Source: Akkermansia muciniphila (GTDB taxonomy: Bacteria; Pseudomonadota; Gammaproteobacteria; Burkholderiales; Burkholderiaceae_C). From it: DNA of 64,000 nt. The position numbers and the translations under genes were made by a program. Within the stretch, counting starts at the first letter, position 1. Each line of letters begins with the position of its first letter. Where the stretch lies: assembly GCA_943331105.2 (NCBI GenBank), contig CALQKH020000004.1, forward strand, positions 124,001 through 188,000. The letters run 5' to 3'. Below are positions 28,827 through 38,061 of this stretch, piece by piece. The notes under the pieces are model-generated. The model worked only from the letters and a program-made list of their open reading frames with translations. It was not told the origin of the DNA and made no database searches.

Positions 28827-29711
28827 ATGGAAATTTTTGGCATTCCCTCCCAAGCCCTCTTTGGGCAATTGCTGATCGGACTGATCAACGGTTCGTTTTA
28901 TGCGCTGCTCTCGCTGGGCCTGGCGGTGATCTTCGGCCTGCTCAACATCATCAACTTCACCCATGGCGCCCAGTACATGCTGGGCGCCTTTGTGGCCTAC
29001 CTGGGCATGCAAAAACTGGGGATGAATTACTGGGTCGCTCTGGTTGTCACACCACTTGTGGTGGGGGCCACGGGCATGCTCATTGAGCGCACCATGCTCA
29101 AGCAACTCTACAAGCTGGACCACCTTTATGGTCTGCTGCTCACATTCGGATTGGCACTGATCATCCAGGGCTTGTTCCGACACGAATTTGGCTCCTCGGG
29201 CATGCCTTACCCCGTGCCCGAAGTCTTCAGGGGCGCGATCGACACCGGCTTCATGTTCTTGCCCAAATACCGAGCTTGGGTCATCGTCGCCTCTTTGGTG
29301 GTGTGTCTGGCCACTTGGTACGTGATTGAACGCACCAAGCTGGGCGCCTACTTGCGCGCCGCCACCGAAAACCCCAGCCTGGTGCAATCCTTTGGCATCA
29401 ACGTGCCGCGCATGATCACTTTGACCTATGGCTTCGGCGTGGGCTTGGCCGCTTTGGCCGGCGTCATGGCTGCGCCCATTTACCAAGTCAACCCCACCAT
29501 GGGCGCCGACCTCATCATTGTGGTGTTCGCCGTGGTGGTGATTGGCGGCATGGGCTCGATCATGGGCGCCATCGTCACTGGATTTGGTTTGGGCCTTGTA
29601 GAAGGTCTGACCAAGGTCTTCTACCCCGAGGCTTCGGCCACCGTGATCTTTGTGATCATGACCATCGTTCTGCTCCTCAAGCCCGCCGGCCTGTTCGGCA
29701 CCCAGAAGTAA
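28827..29711 (+). CDS. livH: Liv-type ABC transporter permease LivH
   Basis: Inner-membrane permease, 294 residues with about eight hydrophobic segments. Family features: LLIGLINGSFYALLSLGLAV, NIINFTHGAQYMLGAFVAY and the late VVIGGMGSIMGAIVTGFGLG. Starts 33 bp after livK and ends 4 bp before livM. It forms the membrane channel with LivM. Confidence 0.93.
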   Translation: MEIFGIPSQALFGQLLIGLINGSFYALLSLGLAVIFGLLNIINFTHGAQYMLGAFVAYLGMQKLGMNYWVALVVTPLVVGATGMLIERTMLKQLYKLDHLYGLLLTFGLALIIQGLFRHEFGSSGMPYPVPEVFRGAIDTGFMFLPKYRAWVIVASLVVCLATWYVIERTKLGAYLRAATENPSLVQSFGINVPRMITLTYGFGVGLAALAGVMAAPIYQVNPTMGADLIIVVFAVVVIGGMGSIMGAIVTGFGLGLVEGLTKVFYPEASATVIFVIMTIVLLLKPAGLFGTQK

Positions 29712-29715
29712 AGCC

Positions 29716-30675
29716 ATGTCGAACTCTGCAATGACCACTGTGACCTCTGGTTCCTCCCGCTCACACTGGGTGGCATTCGCCATCATGGTGCTGGCCCTTG
29801 CCATTGCCCCAATCTGGGTCTACCCGATCTTCTTGATGAAAGTGATGTGCTTTGCGCTGTTTGCTTGCGCTTTCAACTTGTTGCTGGGCTTTGGTGGCCT
29901 GCTGTCTTTTGGCCACGCCATGTTTTTGGGCACAGCCGGTTATGCGTCGGCGCATGCTGCCAAGGTCTGGGGCTTGACGCCCGAGTTGGCCGTTCTTTTC
30001 GGTACGCTGTGTTCCACCGTTTTGGCCTATGTGGTGGGCTCTCTGGCGATTCGCCGCCAAGGCATTTACTTTGCGATGATCACCTTGGCTTTGGCCCAGA
30101 TGATCTTCTTCTTCGCATTGCAAGCCCCTTTTACTGGCGGTGAAGACGGTATCCAAAACGTGCCACGCGGCCACCTGTTTGGCCTGTTTGATCTGGCAGA
30201 CAACATGAACATGTACATGTTTGTGTTTGCAATTTTCATTCTGGGTTTCTTGTTTGTCTGGCGCGTTATCCATTCACCGTTTGGTCAAATTCTGAAGGCC
30301 ATCCGCGAGCACCAAGACCGTGCAACGTCTTTGGGCTACGACACCGACAAATTCAAACTGCTGGCCTTCGTCATCTCGGGTGCCATCGCGGGCACAGCGG
30401 GTGCCACCAAATCGCTGGTGTTCCAGTTGGCATCTCTGACCGACGTGCACTGGTCGATGTCAGGCGAAGTGGTGCTGATGACTCTGGTCGGCGGCATGGG
30501 CACTTTGTTTGGCCCCGTGGTCGGCGCCGCCGTGATCGTCAGCATGCAAAACTACCTGGCCCAGCTGGGCGCTTGGGTCACCATCATTCAGGGCGTGATC
30601 TTTGTGGTGTGTGTGTTGGCCTTCCGACGCGGCATCATTGGTGAGATTGCCAACTGGATCAAGAAACCCTTGTGA
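29716..30675 (+). CDS. livM: Liv-type ABC transporter permease LivM
   Basis: Second permease, 319 residues, multiple transmembrane helices. Typical stretches: FNLLLGFGGLLSFGHAMFLG, LAIRRQGIYFAMITLALAQM, and LVGGMGTLFGPVVGAAVIV. It is the last gene of the liv set and is followed within 20 bp by a strong bidirectional terminator. Confidence 0.93.
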   Translation: MSNSAMTTVTSGSSRSHWVAFAIMVLALAIAPIWVYPIFLMKVMCFALFACAFNLLLGFGGLLSFGHAMFLGTAGYASAHAAKVWGLTPELAVLFGTLCSTVLAYVVGSLAIRRQGIYFAMITLALAQMIFFFALQAPFTGGEDGIQNVPRGHLFGLFDLADNMNMYMFVFAIFILGFLFVWRVIHSPFGQILKAIREHQDRATSLGYDTDKFKLLAFVISGAIAGTAGATKSLVFQLASLTDVHWSMSGEVVLMTLVGGMGTLFGPVVGAAVIVSMQNYLAQLGAWVTIIQGVIFVVCVLAFRRGIIGEIANWIKKPL

Positions 30676-30689
30676 CGCTGCGCTCAACA

Positions 30690-30729
30690 CCCACAAAAAA
30701 ACCGCCCTAACAGGCGGTTTTTTTGTGGG
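30690..30729. terminator. Bidirectional intrinsic terminator livM/cupin
   Basis: A perfect 17-bp inverted repeat (CCCACAAAAAAACCGCC at 30690-30706 and its complement at 30713-30729) with a 6-base loop CTAACA. Flanking A- and T-runs are inside the arms, giving a U-run in both directions, which suits two convergent genes. Confidence 0.92.
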
Positions 30730-30753
30730 CCATGGCCCTGGGGTGTGGCCGAC

Positions 30754-31290
30754 TCAGCGCATGAAATTTTTCACGTAGTCCGCCCCTAGCCCCACAGCCT
30801 CGAAGTGGGCGCGGTACTTCTCGATGCGCGTGAACACATCGTCATATCCCGTGGCATTGCCTTGAGTGTCCACGTACATCAGGGCACCGTGCACGGTGAA
30901 CATCGTCACCATGTCCTGACAATCGTCGGGTACCACCAAGGTGTGGGTCTCGCCTGGTGGCTCGTACACATAGCTGCCTTCCTCGGCCACCCAGTCGTGT
31001 TCTAGGTAAAGCCACTTGCCGCGCAAGACATGGGCATGCACCATGCCTGAGTGACGGTGACGCTGGAGCAAGCCCGAGCGTTTGACCTTCAGCAGGTGCA
31101 CATAAAACCCACCACTCACATTCAGATGCAAAGGTCGCGACCAAATGCCGGGGGCGATTGGGGCCCACAAGCGCTCGTCTTCGGTTTGCACATCGAGCAC
31201 CACCATGTCGGGCGACATCCCCCATGGCTGGGGTTTGGCATAAGGAACGCGGTCGTCAGCGGCCGCTGGTGGCGTGTGATTGGAGCTCAT
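30754..31290 (-). CDS. Cupin of the 2,4'-dihydroxyacetophenone dioxygenase family
   Basis: 178-residue cupin resembling the 2,4'-dihydroxyacetophenone dioxygenase family, which cleaves a C-C bond of a hydroxyaryl ketone with iron. Visible metal-site region: LLQRHRHSGMVHAHVLRGKW, and a second half with YEPPGETHTLVVPDD. Proximity to a transporter and to VOC/FAH genes suggests aromatic catabolism, but it points the other way and is separated by a terminator, so it is its own unit. Many family members have unknown substrates. Confidence 0.75.
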   Translation of the reverse strand: MSSNHTPPAAADDRVPYAKPQPWGMSPDMVVLDVQTEDERLWAPIAPGIWSRPLHLNVSGGFYVHLLKVKRSGLLQRHRHSGMVHAHVLRGKWLYLEHDWVAEEGSYVYEPPGETHTLVVPDDCQDMVTMFTVHGALMYVDTQGNATGYDDVFTRIEKYRAHFEAVGLGADYVKNFMR

Positions 31291-31404
31291 GGGTGGGCAG
31301 TGAACAATTCAAAACACTCAGCTTAAAACGGAGTGCCTCGCTGGCCTGCGCCATGTGTGACAGCTTTGAGCGCCATCTGCGCCCGAAAGGAACGCCAACC
31401 GCCT

Positions 31405-31959
31405 TCAATGCCCTGCAAAAGACACCAAGGTGAAGAGCTTCAAACCGGCGGCCTTGATGCGCTCCGACCCACCCAGTTCAGGCAAGTCAACAATGGCCGC
31501 GCCTTCGATGACCTTGGCACCCAGTTTTTCGAGCAATTTTTTACCCGCCATCATGGTGCCGCCTGTGGCAATCAAATCATCGATCAGCAAGACACGCTGG
31601 CCAGGCTTGACGGCGTCGGTGTGCAGTTCGACGGTGGCGCTGCCGTATTCCAACTCGTAGGTTTCTTCTACGGTGGTGAAAGGCAACTTGCCCTTTTTGC
31701 GGATCGGTACAAAACCGAGGCCCAATTCATAAGCGACCACCGAGCCTAAGATAAAACCACGCGCATCCAAGCCGGCCACCACATCGGGGCGCAAGTCGGG
31801 CGCCATGTAACGGTGCACAAACGCATCGATCAAAACGCGGAACACCCGGGGGTCTTGCAGCAAGGGCGTGATGTCACGGAACTGCACGCCCGGTGCAGGC
31901 CAATCCGGCACGGTGCGGATGTGGCTCTTCAGGTAATCGTTGACATTCAGATTGTCCAT
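31405..31959 (-). CDS. apt: Adenine phosphoribosyltransferase
   Basis: Salvage enzyme converting adenine and PRPP to AMP; 184 residues from ATG at 31959. The PRPP-binding signature [13 protein letters not shown], the family N-terminus [20 protein letters not shown] and [20 protein letters not shown] are clear. The reading frame continues open upstream against kdsD for another 370 codons, but that has no similarity and is a strand shadow. Divergent from kdsD with 126 bp between them. Confidence 0.96.
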   Translation of the reverse strand: MDNLNVNDYLKSHIRTVPDWPAPGVQFRDITPLLQDPRVFRVLIDAFVHRYMAPDLRPDVVAGLDARGFILGSVVAYELGLGFVPIRKKGKLPFTTVEETYELEYGSATVELHTDAVKPGQRVLLIDDLIATGGTMMAGKKLLEKLGAKVIEGAAIVDLPELGGSERIKAAGLKLFTLVSFAGH

Positions 31960-32085
31960 GTCTTGGGCTCGCAATGGGGGCTTTGAAAATGACCCGTTCA
32001 AGAGACAGCAGGCCATGCGGGTCGGCTTGACCAACCGGGCTGATGTTAACAAGCCGACAAGGCTTCGAGCCGATAAAATGAAGCT

Positions 32086-33063
32086 ATGCTTGCCCACACC
32101 AACACCACCCTGCAACTCGCCCGAGAGACCCTCGACATTGAAGCGGCTGCGCTGCTTCAACTCAAGGACCGTCTGGACGAGCGCTTCGTCAAAGCGGTCA
32201 ACATGGTCTTGGCCGTTCAGGGCCGTGTGGTGGTCACCGGCATGGGCAAAAGCGGCCACATCGGTCGCAAGATTGCCGCCACGCTGGCGTCCACCGGCAC
32301 ACCGGCCATGTTTGTGCACCCCGGTGAAGCCAGCCATGGCGACTTGGGCATGATCAAAACTGTGGATGTGGTCTTGGCCATCTCCAACAGCGGTGAAAGT
32401 GACGAGCTCGTGGCCATCTTGCCGGTGCTCAAGCGACAGGGCGTGCCCTTGATTGCCATGACCGGCGGCATGGCGTCTTCTTTGGCCCGCCATGCCGATG
32501 TGGTGATTGACTGCTCGGTGAGCAAAGAGGCCTGCCCTTTGAACCTGGCCCCCACGGCCAGCACCACGGCCCAGCTGGCCATGGGCGACGCTTTGGCCGT
32601 GGCCTTGCTGGATGCCCGGGGCTTCAAGCCCGAAGACTTTGCACGCTCTCACCCGGGTGGCTCTTTGGGTCGCAAGCTGCTCACGCATGTGGGCGATGTC
32701 ATGCGCAAAGGCAACGATGTGCCACACGTGGCGCCCGATGCCGAATTCACCACCCTGATGCGAGAGATGAGCAGCAAGGGCTTGGGTGCCACCGCCGTCA
32801 CCGATACCAAGGGCCAAGTATTGGGCGTGTTCACCGATGGCGATTTGCGCCGTTTGATTGAAAAAGGCGTTGACCTGCGCAGCTTGAAGGCGCACGAGGT
32901 GATGCGTCCCAAGCCTCGCACCATCCGTCACGACGCCCTCGCAGTTGAGGCAGCCGAAATGATGGAGCTCCACCGCATCACCAGCATTTTGGTGGTCGAT
33001 GCCGAGGGGGTTTTGTGCGGTGCCATCAACTCCAACGACCTGATGCGGGCCAAGGTGATCTGA
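32086..33063 (+). CDS. kdsD: D-arabinose 5-phosphate isomerase
   Basis: Isomerase that makes D-arabinose 5-phosphate, precursor of the lipopolysaccharide sugar KDO; 325 residues. Sugar-isomerase (SIS) domain with [20 protein letters not shown] and [10 protein letters not shown], followed by two CBS domains (residues about 205-325). ATG at 32086 is preceded by an AT-rich GATAAAAT stretch that may be the -10 box. It is one base from kdsC, giving an operon kdsD-kdsC-lptC. Confidence 0.95.
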   Translation: MLAHTNTTLQLARETLDIEAAALLQLKDRLDERFVKAVNMVLAVQGRVVVTGMGKSGHIGRKIAATLASTGTPAMFVHPGEASHGDLGMIKTVDVVLAISNSGESDELVAILPVLKRQGVPLIAMTGGMASSLARHADVVIDCSVSKEACPLNLAPTASTTAQLAMGDALAVALLDARGFKPEDFARSHPGGSLGRKLLTHVGDVMRKGNDVPHVAPDAEFTTLMREMSSKGLGATAVTDTKGQVLGVFTDGDLRRLIEKGVDLRSLKAHEVMRPKPRTIRHDALAVEAAEMMELHRITSILVVDAEGVLCGAINSNDLMRAKVI

Positions 33064-33064
33064 C

Positions 33065-33643
33065 ATGCAAGCACTGACACCCGCCCTGATTTACCCACCC
33101 GAGTTGCTGCTGCAAGCCCAGGGACTTCGTGTCGCGTTTTTTGACATCGACGGGGTGTTGACCGATGGTGGGCTGTACTTCTCAGAATCGGGCGAAACTC
33201 TCAAGCGTTTCAACACGCTGGACGGCCAAGGCCTGAAACTGCTGCAAAAGGCGGGCATCACGCCGGTCGTCATCACGGGGCGTGACTCTGCGCCTTTGCG
33301 CCTTCGCCTTCAGGCCCTTGGCATCACCCACGCCCGCTTTGGCACCGAAGACAAGCGTCCTGCAGCCGAGGTTTTTTTGGATCAACTGGGGCTGACATGG
33401 TCGCAAGCAGCCGCCATGGGCGACGATTGGCCAGACCTGCCGGTGATGCAACGGGCGGCCTTTGCATGCGCCCCCGCCAACGCCCATGCCCAAGCCAAAG
33501 CACTGGCCCACCACACCACGGCTGAACGCGGTGGTGAAGGGGCAGCCCGGGCATTTTGCGACTTGTTGCTGGTCGCAGGCGGCCATTACGCCGGCTTGCT
33601 GGCACAGGTCGGCCTGAGTGACCACAAGGGTGCCTCTGCATGA
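33065..33643 (+). CDS. kdsC: KDO 8-phosphate phosphatase
   Basis: HAD-family phosphatase, 192 residues, releasing KDO from KDO 8-phosphate. HAD motif [13 protein letters not shown] near residue 22 and motif III/IV region [14 protein letters not shown] are intact. Follows kdsD by one base and overlaps lptC by four (ATGA). Confidence 0.94.
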   Translation: MQALTPALIYPPELLLQAQGLRVAFFDIDGVLTDGGLYFSESGETLKRFNTLDGQGLKLLQKAGITPVVITGRDSAPLRLRLQALGITHARFGTEDKRPAAEVFLDQLGLTWSQAAAMGDDWPDLPVMQRAAFACAPANAHAQAKALAHHTTAERGGEGAARAFCDLLLVAGGHYAGLLAQVGLSDHKGASA

Positions 33644-34248
33644 GCGCCTGGATGCGTCTGCGACGCACGCTGGACCGACTCACCATTTACTTGCCATTGA
33701 TCTTGTTTGGCTTGCTGGCATTGGGCAGCTGGTGGTTGGTTCGCAGCATGCCAGAGTTGCTGCCACCGGGAACCGACAAGTTGCTGCGCGTCGAGCCCGA
33801 TTACCGACTCGAAAAATTCACCGTCAAGTCCTTTGACATATCGGGCCGCATGACCCGTGAAATCAGTGGGCAAAGTGCCACGCACTTTCCAGCAAAGCAA
33901 GAGCTGCACATTCAGAACATCCGGATCTTTGCCGAAAACGAACTGGGGACACGCTTTCAAGCACAGGCCCGTCTTGGCGTCTCGAAAGAACCCGAGCAAC
34001 AAGTCGATTTGACCGGCGGTGTGTTCGCGGTCCGAGCGGCTGACCAAAAAGGGCCGCGCGTGACGCTCAAAGGTGAGGCTTTAACGGCGCTGATGGATGA
34101 GGAGCGCTTGGTCTCTTCAGTGCCGGTTGAAATCGTCCGCGATGGTGATGTCTTCACCTCTGAGACCATGGACTTTGACACTCGCAATGGGCACTACGAA
34201 CTGCAGGGTCGGGTGAAGTCGGTTCTGTCTCCCACCCGCAAACCCTGA
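33640..34248 (+). CDS. lptC: LPS export system protein LptC
   Basis: 202-residue bitopic protein: one N-terminal membrane segment (residues about 14-30, LTIYLPLILFGLLALGSWW) then a periplasmic beta-jellyroll. It links LptBFG to LptA in lipopolysaccharide transport. Usually lptA and lptB follow directly; here a terminator and an oppositely oriented RRM gene follow instead, so those genes must be elsewhere. Confidence 0.85.
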   Translation: MSAWMRLRRTLDRLTIYLPLILFGLLALGSWWLVRSMPELLPPGTDKLLRVEPDYRLEKFTVKSFDISGRMTREISGQSATHFPAKQELHIQNIRIFAENELGTRFQAQARLGVSKEPEQQVDLTGGVFAVRAADQKGPRVTLKGEALTALMDEERLVSSVPVEIVRDGDVFTSETMDFDTRNGHYELQGRVKSVLSPTRKP

Positions 34249-34254
34249 CAGCAA

Positions 34255-34277
34255 AAAGCCCTGCGAAGCAGGGCTTT
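34255..34277 (+). terminator. Hairpin after lptC
   Basis: Perfect 10-bp stem AAAGCCCTGC (34255-34264) / GCAGGGCTTT (34268-34277) with loop GAA; the U-run is short. Likely ends the kdsD-kdsC-lptC transcript, and can also act on the opposite strand. Confidence 0.8.
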
Positions 34278-34324
34278 GTCGAAACAAGGGCCAAGGTAAG
34301 GTCTGACCCTAGCCCGTGCAGGGG

Positions 34325-34942
34325 TCAGTAACCACCGCCGTAGCCGCCACCACCATCGCGACCGCCGCCGCCATCACGGCGACCACCACCACGCGGGCCT
34401 GCGCCGTAAGGGCTGCGGAAACCACCGCCGCCACCTTCGCCGCCACCGCCATAACCGCCGCCACCTTCACGGCGACCACCGCCGTAACCGCCACCACCAT
34501 CGCGGCCACCGCCGTAGCCGCCGCCACCTTCACGCGCGCCGCCGTAGCCACCGCCGCCGCCGCCCTCACGGGGACCGCCATAGCCACCACCACCTTCACG
34601 GGGGCCACCATAGCCGCCACCACCTTCACGACGGCCGCCGCCAAAACCACCACCGCCACCGAACCCGCCACCACCGGTGCGAGGAGGACGTGCTTCCATG
34701 GGGCGTGCTTCGTTCACGACCACGTTGCGGCCACCCAAAGGCTGGCCATTCATGCCGTTGATGGCGGCTTGCGCCTCATCGTCGCTGCCCATCTCCACAA
34801 AACCGAAGCCTTTGGAGCGGCCGGTGTCACGTTCCATCATGACTTTGGCGCTGGTCACCGCACCGAATTCACCGAAGGCTTGTTCCAGATCGCTGTCACG
34901 AACCGAATAAGGCAGGTTGCCGACGTAAAGTTTGTTGCCCAT
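34325..34942 (-). CDS. Glycine-rich RRM RNA-binding protein
   Basis: 205-residue protein: one RNA recognition motif (residues 1-82, RNP2 LYVGNL at 5-10, RNP1 KGFGFVEM near 44-51) followed by a long low-complexity tail of GGGGYGG, PREGG and RREGG units (85-205). Such proteins are abundant cold-responsive RNA chaperones in cyanobacteria and betaproteobacteria and can phase-separate. ATG at 34942 is supported by AGGAG nine bases upstream. Upstream 230 bp have no gene and probably hold a long leader. Confidence 0.93.
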   Translation of the reverse strand: MGNKLYVGNLPYSVRDSDLEQAFGEFGAVTSAKVMMERDTGRSKGFGFVEMGSDDEAQAAINGMNGQPLGGRNVVVNEARPMEARPPRTGGGGFGGGGGFGGGRREGGGGYGGPREGGGGYGGPREGGGGGGYGGAREGGGGYGGGRDGGGGYGGGRREGGGGYGGGGEGGGGGFRSPYGAGPRGGGRRDGGGGRDGGGGYGGGY

Positions 34943-35172
34943 GAAAGGGACTCCTCAAAACACAAAGATAAAAGCGATGGAGCTTCGACAACGCATTCGA
35001 CATACCTGAAAACATCGTAAGGAAAGCGAAACTGATGGGGTCACCGCAAACAAGACCTTGCGGCAACACGCCCCAAAGTCATCGAATTATGAGAGTGAAA
35101 ACAAACCAAAAGGCAAGGGGGAAACCCCCCAATACCTATTAAAAACGGGGCTTTCACTGGTTTTCTGTTGTT

Positions 35173-36375
35173 TTACCAACTCACCTCGCGGTCAGGGCTG
35201 GCGCTGATTTTGTGAATACTCAAATCAGCACCGTCGTATTCCTCCTCTTGGCTGAGTTTCAGGCCCATGGTGATTTTCAGAACACCATAAATCAACAAGC
35301 CGCCCAACAAGGCCCATGCCACACCCAAGAAGGTGCCGATCAGTTGGGCCGTCACATTGACCCCGCCCAAACCACCCAAGCTGGTCGCACCAAAAATACC
35401 CGCCGCAATACCGCCCCAGGCGCCGCAAATGCCGTGCAGGGGCCAAACACCCAGCACGTCGTCAATCTTCCATTTGTTTTGGGTCAAGGTGAACATGACC
35501 ACAAACAGGCCTCCGGCCACAGCCCCGACCGTCAACGCACCAAATGGGTGCATCAAGTCAGAGCCAGCACACACCGCCACCAAGCCGGCCAACGGCCCGT
35601 TGTGCACAAATCCCGGGTCATTCTTACCCAAGACCAAAGCCGCCAAAGTCCCGCCCACCATGGCCATCAAGGAATTGACCGCCACCAAGCCTGACATTTT
35701 GTCCAGCGTCTGGGCACTCATCACATTGAAGCCAAACCAGCCCACGATCAAAATCCATGAGCCCAAGGCCAGAAATGGGATGCTCGATGGTGGGTGCGCC
35801 GACACCACACCGTCTTTGCGGTAGCGGTTGTAACGGGCGCCCAACAACACCACAGCCGGCAAAGCGATCCAACCACCCATGGCGTGCACCACCACCGAGC
35901 CGGCAAAGTCATGGAACTCGTCGCCCGTGACGGCCTTGATCCAGGCCTGCACGCCAAAGTGCTGGTTCCAGGCAATGCCCTCAAAGAAGGGGTACACAAA
36001 GCCTACGATCACCGCCGTGGCGATCAACTGCGGCCAAAACTTGGCCCGCTCAGCAATGCCACCCGAAATGATGGCGGGAATGGCCGCCGCGAAGGTCAGC
36101 AAAAAGAAAAACTTGACGAGGTCATAGCCGTTCTTGGCGGCCAACTGCTCAGCCCCCACAAAGAAGGTGGTGCCATAGGCCACGCTGTAACCGACCACAA
36201 AATACACCACCGTGGAGACCGAAAAGTCGACCAAGATCTTGACCAAGGCGTTGACTTGGTTCTTTTTGCGGACTGTGCCCAGCTCCAAAAAGGCAAATCC
36301 GGCGTGCATGGCCAACACCATGATGCCGCCCAACAAAATAAATAGCGCATCCGCGCCCTGTTTCAGTGCTTCCAC
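35173..36375 (-). CDS. amtB: Ammonium transporter AmtB
   Basis: Eleven-helix ammonia channel, 400 residues from a GTG start at 36375 (reads EALKQGADALFILLGGIMVL), supported by AAAGGA six bases upstream. The frame is open for 52 further codons but they cross a hairpin at 36404-36443 and have no similarity. Family motifs: FAFLELGTVRKKNQVNALVK, DFAGSVVVHAMGGWIALP, and the twin histidine region HPFGALTVGAVAGG with GAWGGIAAGIFG. No glnK gene is adjacent, which is unusual because amtB is normally paired with it. Confidence 0.9.
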   Translation of the reverse strand: MEALKQGADALFILLGGIMVLAMHAGFAFLELGTVRKKNQVNALVKILVDFSVSTVVYFVVGYSVAYGTTFFVGAEQLAAKNGYDLVKFFFLLTFAAAIPAIISGGIAERAKFWPQLIATAVIVGFVYPFFEGIAWNQHFGVQAWIKAVTGDEFHDFAGSVVVHAMGGWIALPAVVLLGARYNRYRKDGVVSAHPPSSIPFLALGSWILIVGWFGFNVMSAQTLDKMSGLVAVNSLMAMVGGTLAALVLGKNDPGFVHNGPLAGLVAVCAGSDLMHPFGALTVGAVAGGLFVVMFTLTQNKWKIDDVLGVWPLHGICGAWGGIAAGIFGATSLGGLGGVNVTAQLIGTFLGVAWALLGGLLIYGVLKITMGLKLSQEEEYDGADLSIHKISASPDREVSW

Positions 36376-36403
36376 GGTCGTCCTTTGAGAATTTTTGCCT
36401 TTT

Positions 36404-36443
36404 TTTGGTGCATTCGAGGATTTCAAAACCTCGGCGCACCAAA
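36404..36443 (-). promoter_or_regulatory. Hairpin in the amtB upstream region
   Basis: Arms TTTGGTGC (36404-36411) / GCACCAAA (36436-36443) and CGAGG (36415-36419) / CCTCG (36429-36433) enclose a 9-base loop. It lies about 30 bp before the amtB start and may be an operator or leader structure. No U-run follows on the minus strand, so it is not a terminator. Confidence 0.4.
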
Positions 36444-36552
36444 TCCAAGCAAGAAGCGCACCCAAAACGAACCAAACTTTATAAAAGCCCCAGCGTGGGT
36501 CACTTAAGATCGACTTCCTGCAAAGACACAACGGGCAAAGGCCCGCTTTTCC

Positions 36553-37119
36553 ATGGAAGCCTTCCTCGTCTCTACCGGCATCGTGGCCTTGGCCGAAATG
36601 GGCGACAAAACCCAGCTTTTGTCACTCGTGCTCGCTGCCCGTTTTCGCAAACCCTGGCCCATCGTATTGGGCATACTGGTAGCCACCTTGGCCAACCATG
36701 GTTTGGCAGGCGCCGTGGGCAGCTGGGTCACCACCGTGATGGGCCCTGATGTGTTGCGTTGGGTGCTGGGTGCATCTTTCATCGCCATGGCAGCGTGGAT
36801 GCTGATTCCCGACAAGCTGGACGACGACGAGGGCGACAACGCCCCCCGCATGGGCGTGTTTTTGACCACCGTGGTTGTTTTCTTTTTGGCCGAAATGGGC
36901 GACAAAACCCAAATTGCCACCGTGATGCTGGCAGCCCAATACAACGCTTGGTTGGCTGTGGTGGCGGGCACCACGCTGGGCATGATGCTGGCCAACGCAC
37001 CCGTGGTCTGGTTCGGCGATGCCATCACCAAGCGCGTGCCACTGCGAATGGTGCACATCATTTCAGCCGGCATCTTTGCTGTGCTGGGCGTCATCGCGCT
37101 ATCGGGCTGGGGCGCTTAA
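36553..37119 (+). CDS. TMEM165/GDT1-family cation transporter
   Basis: 188-residue membrane protein of the GDT1/TMEM165 family (MneA-like), thought to export manganese or exchange calcium/protons. The two inverted half repeats each carry the signature EMGDKTQ (residues 15-21 and 116-122 region), as expected. No manganese (yybP-ykoY) riboswitch is seen upstream. Its last 21 bases overlap convergently with the FNT channel gene. Confidence 0.9.
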   Translation: MEAFLVSTGIVALAEMGDKTQLLSLVLAARFRKPWPIVLGILVATLANHGLAGAVGSWVTTVMGPDVLRWVLGASFIAMAAWMLIPDKLDDDEGDNAPRMGVFLTTVVVFFLAEMGDKTQIATVMLAAQYNAWLAVVAGTTLGMMLANAPVVWFGDAITKRVPLRMVHIISAGIFAVLGVIALSGWGA

Positions 37120-37929
37120 ACAACGGTGGCGTTTGTAAATGACGTGGTACACCCCTGCCACCAACACCGCACCACCCAGCACATTGCCCAAAATCACGGG
37201 CATCAAATTACCCAGCATGCCGCCCCAAGTGACGGGGGCCCCACCCGTCAGGCCACCGTGCTGCAGCAGCATGGCCAATGGCATCAGGTACATGTTGGCA
37301 ATGCTGTGCTCGAACCCTGCCGCCACAAACGCCATGACCGGGAACACCACCGCCACGGCTTTGTCTACCAAGCTGCGCCCGCCCATGGCCATCCACACGG
37401 CCATGCACACCAGCACATTGCACAGCACCCCGCGCAACAAGGCAGTGAAAAACGGCAACTCTTGCTTGGCCAAAGCGATCTGCAACACCTTCTGGCCAAT
37501 CGCGCCACCGTTCAAGCTGGCATGGCCACTGGCCCACACCAGCAAGGCCAGTCCTGCGGCCCCCACGAAGTTGGCCAAACACACAATGACCCAGTTGCGC
37601 AGCAACTGCGCCGTGCTGACCCGGCCGTCGGCCCAGGCCATGGCGATCAGGTTGTTGCCGGTGAACAGCTCGGCCCCGGCCACCACCACCATGAACAAGC
37701 CCAAAGAAAACACCAGTCCACCCAGCAATGCGCTGACTGCAAAACCCAAAGTGGGATCGGACTTGACCAGCACAAACAGCATGGCCCCCAAGCCAATGAA
37801 GGCCCCGGCCAGCACGCCCAGCAACGCCAGCGGCAGCGCCGCCATGCGGGCCTTGGCCTCGCCCACAGCCTCGACACGGCGGGCAATTTCAACGGGACTG
37901 TAAGCGTCCGAGCCATCAAGGTCTGACAT
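37099..37929 (-). CDS. Formate/nitrite transporter family channel
   Basis: 276-residue membrane protein of the FNT family (FocA/NirC), six helices. The FNT signature AGFEHSIANMYLMPLAM (FNT box) and GAELFTGNNLIA are visible. Transports formate, nitrite or related monovalent anions; the specific ion cannot be set. Its 3' end overlaps the convergent TMEM165-type gene by 21 bp, so its terminator, if any, lies within that gene. Confidence 0.9.
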   Translation of the reverse strand: MSDLDGSDAYSPVEIARRVEAVGEAKARMAALPLALLGVLAGAFIGLGAMLFVLVKSDPTLGFAVSALLGGLVFSLGLFMVVVAGAELFTGNNLIAMAWADGRVSTAQLLRNWVIVCLANFVGAAGLALLVWASGHASLNGGAIGQKVLQIALAKQELPFFTALLRGVLCNVLVCMAVWMAMGGRSLVDKAVAVVFPVMAFVAAGFEHSIANMYLMPLAMLLQHGGLTGGAPVTWGGMLGNLMPVILGNVLGGAVLVAGVYHVIYKRHRCLSAPAR

Positions 37930-37975
37930 GGGGGCTCCTGGCCGGGGTGAAATCGCTTCGTCTTATACTTGCGAC

Positions 37976-38048
37976 ATGCGCCGATTTGAACCCGATTGCG
38001 GGCGCCGGAACCGTGATGGTTTCGAAATTCAGCTAAATGGCGTGTGTT
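37976..38048 (+). promoter_or_regulatory. SAM-II riboswitch controlling metX-metW
   Basis: Matches the SAM-II (metA) pseudoknot. P1: GCGCC (37978-37982) / GGCGC (38001-38005). The internal GATTTGAACC and GATTGC match the conserved first loop; P2 pairs CC and GC of that loop with GC and GG of the 3' segment AGCTAAATGG (38031-38040). A 6-bp extra hairpin (GGAACC/GGTTTC, 38007-38023) is inserted in the third loop. A -10 box TATACT at 37964-37969 places the transcript start at about 37976. It binds S-adenosylmethionine and should turn off the methionine genes. Confidence 0.87.
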
Positions 38049-38061
38049 TCATCTGACAGAC

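Noticed and set aside
31960..33066. Minus-strand open frame continuing upstream of apt for about 370 codons
   Set aside because: It is antisense to the clear kdsD gene, has no recognisable domain and arises from high GC at third positions.
34325..34690. Short tandem repeats, at first sight a CRISPR-like or satellite array
   Set aside because: They encode the glycine-rich tail of the RRM protein, keep the reading frame and have no spacers.
36444..36552. Possible manganese (yybP-ykoY) riboswitch before the TMEM165-type gene
   Set aside because: None of the conserved loop sequences of that riboswitch can be found in the gap.
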